Assembly: GCA_024278715.1 (NCBI GenBank)
Contig: JAJRSN010000480.1
Span: 1-25,067, forward strand
Length of the DNA stretch: 25,067 bases
DNA from: Calditrichota bacterium
Lineage (GTDB): Bacteria > Calditrichota > Calditrichia > Calditrichales > Calditrichaceae
Direction: 5' to 3'
Every line of letters begins with the position of its first letter. Position 1 is the stretch's first letter. Both the position numbers and the translations under genes were made by a program. Below, piece by piece: positions 8,469-14,373 of this stretch. Under the pieces are notes generated by a model that was given only the letters and a program-made list of their open reading frames with translations, ran no database searches and had not been told where the DNA came from.

Positions 8469-8494
8469 AGAGTGACAAAGTAACAAAGTGACGA
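8431..8494. repeat. 8-bp tandem repeat, eight consecutive units
   Basis: Eight units of exactly 8 bp with consensus AGTRACAN: three copies of GAGTAACA, then AGTGACAT, AGTAAAAG, AGTGACAA, AGTAACAA and AGTGACGA. No spacer separates units and the phase never slips over 64 bp. Confidence 0.85.
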
Positions 8495-8658
8495 GGAAGA
8501 GGTCGTGACGCGTAATACGTAATGCGTGATGAGTAAAAGTGAAAAAGTTGATTGAAGAGGAAAATCGTAAATCCGAAATTCGAATGACCAAATGACAGAA
8601 ATTCAAAACAGAACTTTGTTAACAATGAATATTCTAAAATTCAGATAATGTGCGGTTT

Positions 8659-8730
8659 GAGTAAAGACCCCCCTTGCCTTCGGCGTTCCCCCCTTTGCAG
8701 GGGGGAAACTAAAAGGGGGGTCTTTAACTC
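8659..8730. repeat. C/G-rich inverted repeat able to form a three-way junction
   Basis: Outer arms 8662-8675 and 8713-8726 pair perfectly over 14 bp (AAGACCCCCCTT against AAGGGGGGTCTT) and extend three more pairs past one bulged base. Inside lie two further hairpins: GCC-TTC-GGC at 8676-8684 and TTCCCCCC/GGGGGGAA with a TTTGCA loop at 8686-8707. There is no trailing T run on either strand, so it is not a typical terminator. From memory, similar C-run/G-run palindromes are dispersed in several environmental genomes. Confidence 0.8.
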
Positions 8731-8762
8731 GAAATAAAAAAATAAATTAAAAGCAAGACAAA

Positions 8763-8859
8763 AGATTAAAGGTTAAAGAAAAAAGGGGAAAGGGGAAGAA
8801 ATTATCAGAAAGTAGGTTGAAAGCCGTGATTGGTGACGAGTAACAAGTGATAAAGTAAC
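8763..8859. repeat. Composite module, copy B
   Basis: Second copy of the module at 8362-8468. It opens with the identical 17 bases AGATTAAAGGTTAAAGA, then has ATCAGAAAG, TGAAAGCCGTGAT, GGTGACGAG and TAACAAGTGATAAAGTAAC. The 8-bp array present in copy A is reduced here to about two units. Confidence 0.65.
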
Positions 8860-8908
8860 CATTTTCGCTTAACGCTTATAAACAGGCACAAGGGATAAGG
8901 GACTAGGT

Positions 8909-8958
8909 AACCTGCAACCTGTAACCTGTAACCAGCAACCCTTACACCCTTAACCCTT
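8909..8958. repeat. 7-bp tandem repeat (AACCTGT type)
   Basis: Units AACCTGC, AACCTGT, AACCTGT, AACCAGC, AACCCTT, then ACACCCTT (one base longer) and AACCCTT. The unit drifts from AACCTGT to AACCCTT along the array. Single-base divergence between neighbours suggests slippage or copying rather than selection for a protein. Confidence 0.8.
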
Positions 8959-9085
8959 GACAAATTCTGCCAAAAAAGACAAGAATTTAGGTGTTAATAT
9001 AAAACGGTTGTGGATCCACACGATTATAACGCGCCGAATACAAAACAGATTCTGATTCACAAAATGCGAACCGGATTACTAACAC

Positions 9086-9110
9086 AGAAGCAGAGTCAAA
9101 TTCTGCTTCT
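9086..9110. other. Perfect stem-loop downstream of the flavoenzyme gene
   Basis: AGAAGCAGA and TCTGCTTCT form a 9-bp stem around a 7-base loop. It lies 51 bases beyond the stop codon of the minus-strand gene, so it could slow transcription or protect that messenger's 3' end. It has no T run on either side, so a standard intrinsic terminator call is not justified. Confidence 0.5.
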
Positions 9111-9160
9111 CCGGAAGATTTACAGAGTCGATGTCCGATTATTTAGCGGAAAAGCGCAGG

Positions 9161-10282
9161 CTAAACTTCCGCTTCGGCATATTTTAAACTTAATTTTTCT
9201 TCGTATTCTTTTTGCAAAGTTTTAAAGAGTTCTTTTACGGAAATTATACGATCCACTCTATAGGCGTTTGAACCGGCAAAGGTAAATCCGTTCAGTAAAG
9301 CCCCCTTTTGCGCATTGACCAAGGCATCCGCAATGCAATAGGGAGATGTGCGGAAATCGCAGGTTTTTATGCATTTCCAGGAACATTTAAAGGGCTTCTT
9401 TTCTCCGGCTTTCACTTCGTTTAAAAATTGATTGCGGATCGCCCGACCGGGTAAACCAACTGGGCTTTCAATGATTGTAATATCTTCTTCCTTACATTGT
9501 ATGTAGGCTTGCTTAAACTCATCAGAGGCGTCGCATTCGTAAGTGGCGACAAAACGCGTAGCCATTTGCACTCCCTTGGCGCCTAATTCCAAATACTTGA
9601 CAATATCGGCTCCGGTATAAATTCCGCCGGCGGCAATGACCGGAATTTCCTTATCCCACCGCTCTTCAAACTTTTTAATCACCTCAATAACCTGAGGAAC
9701 GATGATTTCCAAGCGGTAATTAGGATCGTCAATTTGCTCCTTTTTAAAGCCCAAATGACCTCCCGCTTTGGGACCTTCCACAACAACTGCTTCCGGAATT
9801 CGACCGAAACTCTTTTCCCAATACTGAAAAATAATTTGCGCCGCCCGAGCGGAAGAGACGATAGGGACAAAATGTGTTTTTATTTTCTTGATTTCATCCA
9901 CGGTATAACCCTTGGGAAAACGCAGAGGTAATCCGGCGCCCATAAAAACAAGGTCAATTTCTTCTTCAATGGCGCATTTTAGCAAATCATTAAAATCGGA
10001 CATCGCCACCATAATATTTAAACCAAGTACACCTTTGGTCATTTTTCTGGCTTTGCGAATCTCCTGACGTAAAAAATGGATGTTCGCTTCTCTAAAGTTC
10101 ATGCCCTCCTGTTGGAACAATACTCCCAGAGCAACAGAGGAAATAACCCCGATACCCCCTTCATTGGCGACCGCTGATGCCAATCCGGACAGAGAGATGC
10201 CCACACCCATACCGCCTTGGATAACAGGCGTGGTTATTTCAAAATTGCCGATTCGTAATCCCGGCATTTGATAAGGATTCAT
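9161..10282 (-). CDS. Nitronate monooxygenase / FabK-like FMN enzyme with a four-Cys C-terminal segment
   Basis: A 373-residue TIM-barrel flavoprotein of the nitronate monooxygenase (2-nitropropane dioxygenase) family, which uses FMN to oxidise alkyl nitronates. The close relative FabK instead reduces enoyl-ACP. Visible motifs are PVIQGGMGVGIS (19-30), EGPKAGGHLG (169-178) with the conserved His176, and the phosphate-binding IAAGGIYTGADI (216-227) with LGAKGVQMATRF. Between about 300 and 316 lies C-x3-C-x3-C-x7-C (C300, C304, C308, C316), a pattern I recall in an anaerobe-rich subgroup and a possible metal or Fe-S site. The start is supported by GAGAGGAT seven bases ahead. It is transcribed alone, divergent from the carbamoyltransferase genes. 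Whether it acts on nitronates or in lipid synthesis cannot be settled from sequence. Confidence 0.88.
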   Translation of the reverse strand: MNPYQMPGLRIGNFEITTPVIQGGMGVGISLSGLASAVANEGGIGVISSVALGVLFQQEGMNFREANIHFLRQEIRKARKMTKGVLGLNIMVAMSDFNDLLKCAIEEEIDLVFMGAGLPLRFPKGYTVDEIKKIKTHFVPIVSSARAAQIIFQYWEKSFGRIPEAVVVEGPKAGGHLGFKKEQIDDPNYRLEIIVPQVIEVIKKFEERWDKEIPVIAAGGIYTGADIVKYLELGAKGVQMATRFVATYECDASDEFKQAYIQCKEEDITIIESPVGLPGRAIRNQFLNEVKAGEKKPFKCSWKCIKTCDFRTSPYCIADALVNAQKGALLNGFTFAGSNAYRVDRIISVKELFKTLQKEYEEKLSLKYAEAEV

Positions 10283-10619
10283 AAATTTATCCTCTCTTTC
10301 AATTAATTGGGGACGTTAAATTTTTAATAATCTTTTTCTAAATTAAATCTTTTTTTAACCTTTAATGTAAATTATACTCAACTTTCTCCATTATTTTTGT
10401 AAAATTTATGTAAAAGATTGTATAATTTTTTGTATGTCCGCCGTTTTTGCCCGCTAAAAACAAGCCGACTTCGCCCGAAACATCCCCGCTTGCATTCTTA
10501 AAAACGGAATGATTAGGCTGCATTTTTTTCTAATTGCATTAATCACCGCTGTATTCGTACATTAAAAAAAAATTAACGCTTACTGTCGGAACAATTAACA
10601 GGAAAAGCAGAAATTATTT
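10283..10619. other. Divergent intergenic region, AT-rich
   Basis: A 337-base spacer between two diverging genes. The left half is very AT-rich and holds TATAAT-like boxes on both strands (plus 10421-10426; minus 10376-10371 without a good -35). The right half, about 190 bases, would be leader for the carbamoyltransferase gene. I see no gene, riboswitch core or repeat in it. Confidence 0.5.
10397..10426 (+). promoter_or_regulatory. Candidate promoter for the carbamoyltransferase genes
   Basis: TTGTAA (10397-10402), an 18-base spacer and a perfect TATAAT (10421-10426). The -35 box matches four of six consensus bases. It would give a leader of nearly 190 bases. The region is AT-rich, so a chance match is possible. 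Confidence 0.35.
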
Positions 10620-12443
10620 ATGTCGGAATACATTTTGGGAATTTCCGCCTTTTATCACGATTCGGCGGCGGTTTTATTAAACGACGGCGAAATAGCAGCC
10701 GCGGCGCAGGAAGAACGATTTACTCGTAAAAAGCATGATCACTCATTTCCGCAGCGCGCCATTACTTATTGCCTTGAAGAAGCCGGAATAACCGCAAACG
10801 ATCTTGCTTACGTTGCCTTTTACGAAAAGCCGTTCATTAAATTCAACCGAATTCTGGAAACCTACTTAAGCGCCGCGCCTTTGGGAATCCGCTCCTTTTT
10901 AATGGCTATTCCCCTATGGCTTAAACAAAAACTATGGATTTCGGATGTGATTCGCAAGAATCTTTCCTGCGAGGCGCCTATTCTTTTTTCGGAACATCAC
11001 GAAGCTCACGCCGCTTCCGCTTTTTTCCCTTCTCCGTTCAAACGGGCGGCGATTTTAACCGTCGATGGCGTCGGCGAATGGGCGACTTCGACAATCGGAA
11101 TCGCTTCCGACGATCAAATTCAATTAATTGCCGAGCAGCATTTCCCCCATTCGCTTGGTCTGCTCTATTCGGCTTTCACTTATTTTGCCGGTTTTAAAGT
11201 CAACTCCGGCGAGTACAAATTAATGGGACTCGCGCCGTACGGAGAGCCCAGATACGTTCAACAAATTTTCGATGAACTGATCGATCTGAAAAATGACGGC
11301 TCGTTTAAGCTCAATCTCTCTTACTTCAATTTTGTCAGCGGATTAACCATGACCAACCGCCGTTTTGCGCGGTTGTTCGGCGGTCCCCCGCGCAAGCCGG
11401 AATCTCCTTTAACGCGGCGCGAAATGGATTTAGCCCGATCCGTTCAGGAAGTGACCAACGAAATTGTGCTGCGCATGGCAAAACACGTAAAACAAATAAG
11501 CGGCGAAAAACACCTGTGTCTGGCTGGCGGCGTAGCCTTAAACTGCGTGGCGAACGCCAAATTACTTAAAAGCGGTCTCTTCGACGATCTTTGGATTCAA
11601 CCGGCAGCCGGCGACGCCGGAGGCGCCCTCGGAGCGGCTTATCTGGTTCGCCATCACTATCTTAAACATCCGAGAATTATTAAAGGCAAAAATGACAAGC
11701 AAAAAAATTCCTGTCTCGGACCTTCCTTTTCCGATAGGGAGATTCAATCGTTCCTGGATGAAGTGGGCGCCCGTTACGAGCTGCTGAACGAACGGGAACT
11801 CATTGAACAGGCTGTGCGATACCTTAGCGAAGGCAAGGTTGTCGGCTGGTTTCAGGGGCGACTGGAATTTGGTCCGCGCGCGCTCGGCAATCGTTCCATT
11901 CTCGCTGATCCGCGAAAAGCCGAAATGCAGCAGATAATGAATCTTAAAATTAAATTCAGAGAAAGCTTCCGCCCCTTTGCGCCGTCGGTGCCGGAAGAAG
12001 ACGCCTCCGAATGGTTTGAAATCAGCCGTCCCAGTCCTTACATGCTTTTGGTGGCGGACGTGCATCCCGATAAGCGGTTGAATAGCATTGACCCAAAAGG
12101 CGAATTACAAGGCTTGGATCGCTTAAAAATTCAAAGATCCGTTATTCCGGCAGTGACTCATGTCGATTATTCTGCTCGCCTGCAAACGGTAAATCAAAAT
12201 TCCAATCCTCTCTTTTACCGGCTCCTTAAATCGTTTAAAGAAAAAACGAACTGCCCGGTTTTGATCAACACTTCGTTTAACGTTCGCGGCGAACCCATCG
12301 TCGCCACTCCGCGGGACGCCTATTCCTGTTTTTTGCGAACGCAGATGGATATTTTGATTTTAGGGCGTTTTTTACTGAAACGGGAAAGCCAACCCCAAAA
12401 ACCAAAAATCAAAGTTAAAAAAGAGGTGTTTGAACTTGATTAA
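10620..12443 (+). CDS. NodU/CmcH-family O-carbamoyltransferase
   Basis: A 607-residue enzyme of the family that transfers a carbamoyl group from carbamoyl phosphate to a hydroxyl of a sugar or natural product. It opens with the family signature ILGISAFYHDSAAVLL (5-20). The ASKHA-type metal/nucleotide site shows as H126-x3-H130 (SEHHEAHAASAFF) and LTVDGVGEWATST (146-158). The C-terminal YrdC-like part contains FGPRALGNRSIL and LINTSFNVRGEPIV. All catalytic landmarks look intact. It overlaps the next gene by eight bases and is followed by SxtJ-like and DUF5989-like membrane proteins, a trio I recall as conserved in many bacteria. The ribosome site is weak (AGGA about 16 bases upstream). The target molecule, perhaps a surface glycan, is unknown. 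Confidence 0.92.
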   Translation: MSEYILGISAFYHDSAAVLLNDGEIAAAAQEERFTRKKHDHSFPQRAITYCLEEAGITANDLAYVAFYEKPFIKFNRILETYLSAAPLGIRSFLMAIPLWLKQKLWISDVIRKNLSCEAPILFSEHHEAHAASAFFPSPFKRAAILTVDGVGEWATSTIGIASDDQIQLIAEQHFPHSLGLLYSAFTYFAGFKVNSGEYKLMGLAPYGEPRYVQQIFDELIDLKNDGSFKLNLSYFNFVSGLTMTNRRFARLFGGPPRKPESPLTRREMDLARSVQEVTNEIVLRMAKHVKQISGEKHLCLAGGVALNCVANAKLLKSGLFDDLWIQPAAGDAGGALGAAYLVRHHYLKHPRIIKGKNDKQKNSCLGPSFSDREIQSFLDEVGARYELLNERELIEQAVRYLSEGKVVGWFQGRLEFGPRALGNRSILADPRKAEMQQIMNLKIKFRESFRPFAPSVPEEDASEWFEISRPSPYMLLVADVHPDKRLNSIDPKGELQGLDRLKIQRSVIPAVTHVDYSARLQTVNQNSNPLFYRLLKSFKEKTNCPVLINTSFNVRGEPIVATPRDAYSCFLRTQMDILILGRFLLKRESQPQKPKIKVKKEVFELD

Positions 12444-12840
12444 AAAATTTTCTTTGCAGGAACCTTCTTTAAAACAATTGCGCTCTTTTTCGGCGATCAT
12501 GTTTGCGGGCTTTTCCCTTTTTGCCTTTCTGGCGTTTCAAAAACAAAATTATTTTCTTTTTTGGATTTTACTGACTTTGATTTTCATTGTCCTGCTGGGT
12601 CAGTTCATTAAACCGTTGTTAATTCAATCGTATCAAATCTGGATGATTTTAGGGCAGGTATTGGGCTTTTTTACTTCCAGAATTATTTTAACCTTAATTT
12701 TTTATGGAATTATTACTCCGATCGGCTTAATTTTACGGCTGACGGGCAAGAAACCGCTTGACACGAAATTTCGGGACGGAAAACCTTCTTACTGGAAACA
12801 AAGAAAGACCGGGCAAAGCGATCTTGAAAAATTGTTTTAA
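12436..12840 (+). CDS. SxtJ-like small membrane protein
   Basis: A 134-residue protein with several hydrophobic segments (ITMFAGFSLFAFLAF-like near 15-30, YFLFWILLTLIFIVLLG near 40-55, a third around 75-95 ending IITPIGLILRLTGKKPLD). It belongs by appearance and position to the SxtJ family, which is named from the saxitoxin cluster and whose biochemical role is not established. I placed the start at the TTG at 12436, because GAGGTG lies seven bases upstream. The alternative TTG at 12430 is almost touching that site. The start lies inside the end of the carbamoyltransferase gene, so the two are probably translationally coupled. Confidence 0.8.
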   Translation: MIKKFSLQEPSLKQLRSFSAIMFAGFSLFAFLAFQKQNYFLFWILLTLIFIVLLGQFIKPLLIQSYQIWMILGQVLGFFTSRIILTLIFYGIITPIGLILRLTGKKPLDTKFRDGKPSYWKQRKTGQSDLEKLF

Positions 12841-12865
12841 TCGGAAATTTTAGCGAGGACTTTGA

Positions 12866-13024
12866 ATGGCAAAATTACGGATTCTCGGAGAATACCTTCA
12901 CTTTTTAAAAACGCACAAAAAATGGTGGCTTTTTCCCGTGGTTATTGTTCTGTTTTTACTGGGGATGTTAATCATTTTAGCTCAGGGCAGCGCGCTGGCT
13001 CCGTTTATCTACACTTTATTTTAA
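12866..13024 (+). CDS. DUF5989-like single-pass membrane microprotein
   Basis: A 52-residue protein. It begins MAKLRILGEYLHFLKTHKKW, continues with one membrane helix (VVIVLFLLGMLIIL, about 25-38) and ends AQGSALAPFIYTLF. The basic WW-flanked N-terminus followed by a helix and the AQGSA-x-APFIYTLF tail is the pattern I know from the DUF5989 family, found next to NodU-type carbamoyltransferases and SxtJ proteins. GAGG lies eight to nine bases before the ATG. A longer open frame in another phase (12862-13113) overlaps and hides it. That frame has no recognisable protein features and runs into repeat DNA. The function of the family is unknown. A role with the carbamoyltransferase at the membrane is inference. 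Confidence 0.85.
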   Translation: MAKLRILGEYLHFLKTHKKWWLFPVVIVLFLLGMLIILAQGSALAPFIYTLF

Positions 13025-13641
13025 AAAGCAGTATTGAAAGAAAGTCCCATATTTACCGCAGAGTCGCAAAGAGCACGGAGGTTTTTCTTTTTAATTTTTT
13101 GACCGCAGATTAAACAGATTGCTTAGATTGCGGGCAACAGATTAACCTGATTACACTGATTTCGCTGATTAAATTAAGGTCTCTTTTGATTTTTTGTGCT
13201 TAAGCTTAAGTAAACTTTTTACATTTCAGTTACTGTATTCTTCTTTGTTGTTTTTGCGCCTTATTTGCGAAGATTGTTGTTATTATTTGCAGCAGAATTG
13301 GCGGCAATTTGAACGCCTTTTTTAAAGAGCGTTGCGGTAAGTAAAATAATTTTCACTTGTCTTTATTTACCCGCAGAAATCGTTAAACACGCCTTAAAAG
13401 GCGTTGAACAATTGGAAAAGATTTTCAGAATTGAATTTCCTGTTTGAGCATCTATTAAAAGGCTAAATATTAATCCCGTTTTTTTGACAATTTTTTGTGA
13501 CGGTCAACTTAGTTTTTTATTAAAATTTTATTATTTTAAACTTCGTGCGTCTAAATTGTTCTGTTTCCTCTTCCGAGGGGGAGAGCTCATTGTTTGGCGA
13601 AATCCCCCGTTTTGCTTTAACCCGGGGAAATTTTATTTTTT
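13025..13641. other. Gene-free stretch with phrase repeats and a possible structured leader
   Basis: A 617-base gap. The first part holds a word resembling ACCGCAGAGTCGCAAAGAG (13058-13076) and a 9-bp tandem array (13106-13173). A 12-bp perfect palindrome CTTAAGCTTAAG lies at 13199-13210. The middle is AT-rich with small inverted repeats (for example GCCTTAAAAGGC near 13392). The last 65 bases before the adenosyltransferase can form GGGGGA/TCCCCC (13577-13582 with 13603-13608). No cobalamin riboswitch core was found. Confidence 0.6.
13106..13173. repeat. 9-bp tandem repeat (CTGATTACA type)
   Basis: Units CAGATTAAA, CAGATTGCT, TAGATTGCG, a 5-base interruption, then CAGATTAAC, CTGATTACA, CTGATTTCG and CTGATTAAA. 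The GATT core recurs every 9 bases over seven units. Confidence 0.8.
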
Positions 13642-14196
13642 ATGCGAAAAAATTCAAAATCCCGATCAAATCTCGAAAAAGGATATGTTCAGATTTATAC
13701 CGGCAACGGTAAAGGGAAGACCACGGCGGCGATCGGTCTTGCCGTTCGGGCTGTCGGTTCCGGGCTGCGCGTATATTTTGCTCAATTCATGAAAAACTAC
13801 CCGTACGGCGAAATCCCGATTTTACAATCGCTTCAACCCAACATCACCATTGCTCGTTGGGGAGACGACCGATTTGTTTTCGAAAAAGAGCCCCCTTCAA
13901 ATGAACTGTTGGCTGAAATGAACCGGGGTTTAAACGAAGCGCTTAAGGCGATGAAAAGCGGTCGGTACGACGTTGTGATATTGGATGAAGTTTTGGTTTC
14001 CGTTTATTTTAAACTTTTTTCCGCTAAACAAATAGTAGATTTCGTCCGAGTAAAACCTGAAGCCGTTGAATTGGTTCTTACGGGTCGCTATTGTCCGCAG
14101 GAAATTATCGAACTGGCGGATCTGGTAACCGAAATGAGAGAAGTAAAGCATTATTACCGAAAGGGAATTCTGGCTCGAAAAGGGATAGAAAATTAG
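13642..14196 (+). CDS. cobA: Corrinoid (cob(I)yrinate/cob(I)alamin) adenosyltransferase, CobA/BtuR family
   Basis: A 184-residue enzyme that transfers the 5'-deoxyadenosyl group from ATP to cob(I)alamin, making coenzyme B12. The P-loop is YTGNGKGKTTAA (T20-G21...T28), close to the N-terminus as in CobA/BtuR. VVILDEV (111-117) supplies the acidic pair D115/E116, and the C-terminus shows LTGRYCPQEIIELADLVTEM and KHYYRKGI, again family-typical, where many relatives have KHPFD. It lies directly upstream of the B12-dependent ribonucleotide reductase and faces a eut-type microcompartment operon that has no EutT in the window. It may therefore provide the cofactor for both, which is inference. No good Shine-Dalgarno is seen. 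GGGG lies 14 bases before the ATG and may be tied up in a hairpin. Confidence 0.92.
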   Translation: MRKNSKSRSNLEKGYVQIYTGNGKGKTTAAIGLAVRAVGSGLRVYFAQFMKNYPYGEIPILQSLQPNITIARWGDDRFVFEKEPPSNELLAEMNRGLNEALKAMKSGRYDVVILDEVLVSVYFKLFSAKQIVDFVRVKPEAVELVLTGRYCPQEIIELADLVTEMREVKHYYRKGILARKGIEN

Positions 14197-14219
14197 TTGA
14201 ATAAAAATTGATTTTTCAT

Positions 14220-14248
14220 TTGTATTTGGAGTATAAAATTTTTATAAT
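14220..14248 (+). promoter_or_regulatory. Candidate promoter of the ribonucleotide reductase genes
   Basis: TTGTAT (14220-14225), a 17-base spacer and perfect TATAAT (14243-14248), leaving a leader of about 120 bases. An overlapping alternative is TTGATT at 14208-14213 with TATAAA at 14232-14237. No NrdR box could be recognised nearby. Confidence 0.4.
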
Positions 14249-14373
14249 GATCCTTGTAGGGGGAAAAGTAGATGTAGTATATTTTAAGGAATTTCAACAG
14301 GTTACCAGCAAAAAATTCCATAACCGCCTATTTTTTAACGAAATGTATTAAAATAAGACAGAGGACTCGCAGC

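Larger units (their letters stand above)
8300..9160. other. Gene-free intergenic stretch filled with phrase-like repeats
   Basis: No credible gene was found. Open frames on both strands here have no ribosome sites and consist of low-complexity repeat translation. The stretch contains two copies of a composite module (8362-8468 and 8763-8859), an 8-bp tandem repeat, a C/G-rich branched inverted repeat, a 7-bp tandem repeat and a 9-bp-stem hairpin near the end, each listed separately. Purine-rich words such as GATTAAAGGTTAAAG recur throughout. Confidence 0.7.

Noticed and set aside
8431..8494. CRISPR array
   Set aside because: Units are 8 bp with no unique spacers between them, and no cas genes occur in the window.
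8379..8625. Minus-strand open frames of 75-76 codons rich in Phe, Leu, Ser and Thr
   Set aside because: They are translations of the 8-bp and related purine-rich repeats, two frames being open at once, without ribosome sites.
9086..9110. Intrinsic terminator for the flavoenzyme gene
   Set aside because: The stem is perfect but there is no T run on either strand, so it was listed only as a stem-loop.
9010..9225. 71-codon GTG-started plus-strand frame
   Set aside because: No ribosome site, it contains the 9-bp-stem hairpin, and its end overlaps the 3' end of the flavoenzyme gene. No family resemblance.
12862..13113. 83-codon plus-strand frame after the SxtJ-like gene
   Set aside because: It is out of phase with the convincing DUF5989-like gene at 12866 and its end is translated repeat DNA.
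13025..13641. Cobalamin riboswitch upstream of the corrinoid adenosyltransferase
   Set aside because: I looked for the conserved B12-box (GCCACTG region) and flanking core on both strands here and before the reductase and ABC genes, and found none.
13484..13792. 102-codon plus-strand frame ahead of and into the adenosyltransferase
   Set aside because: Overlaps the P-loop region of the adenosyltransferase in another phase and has no protein-like composition.
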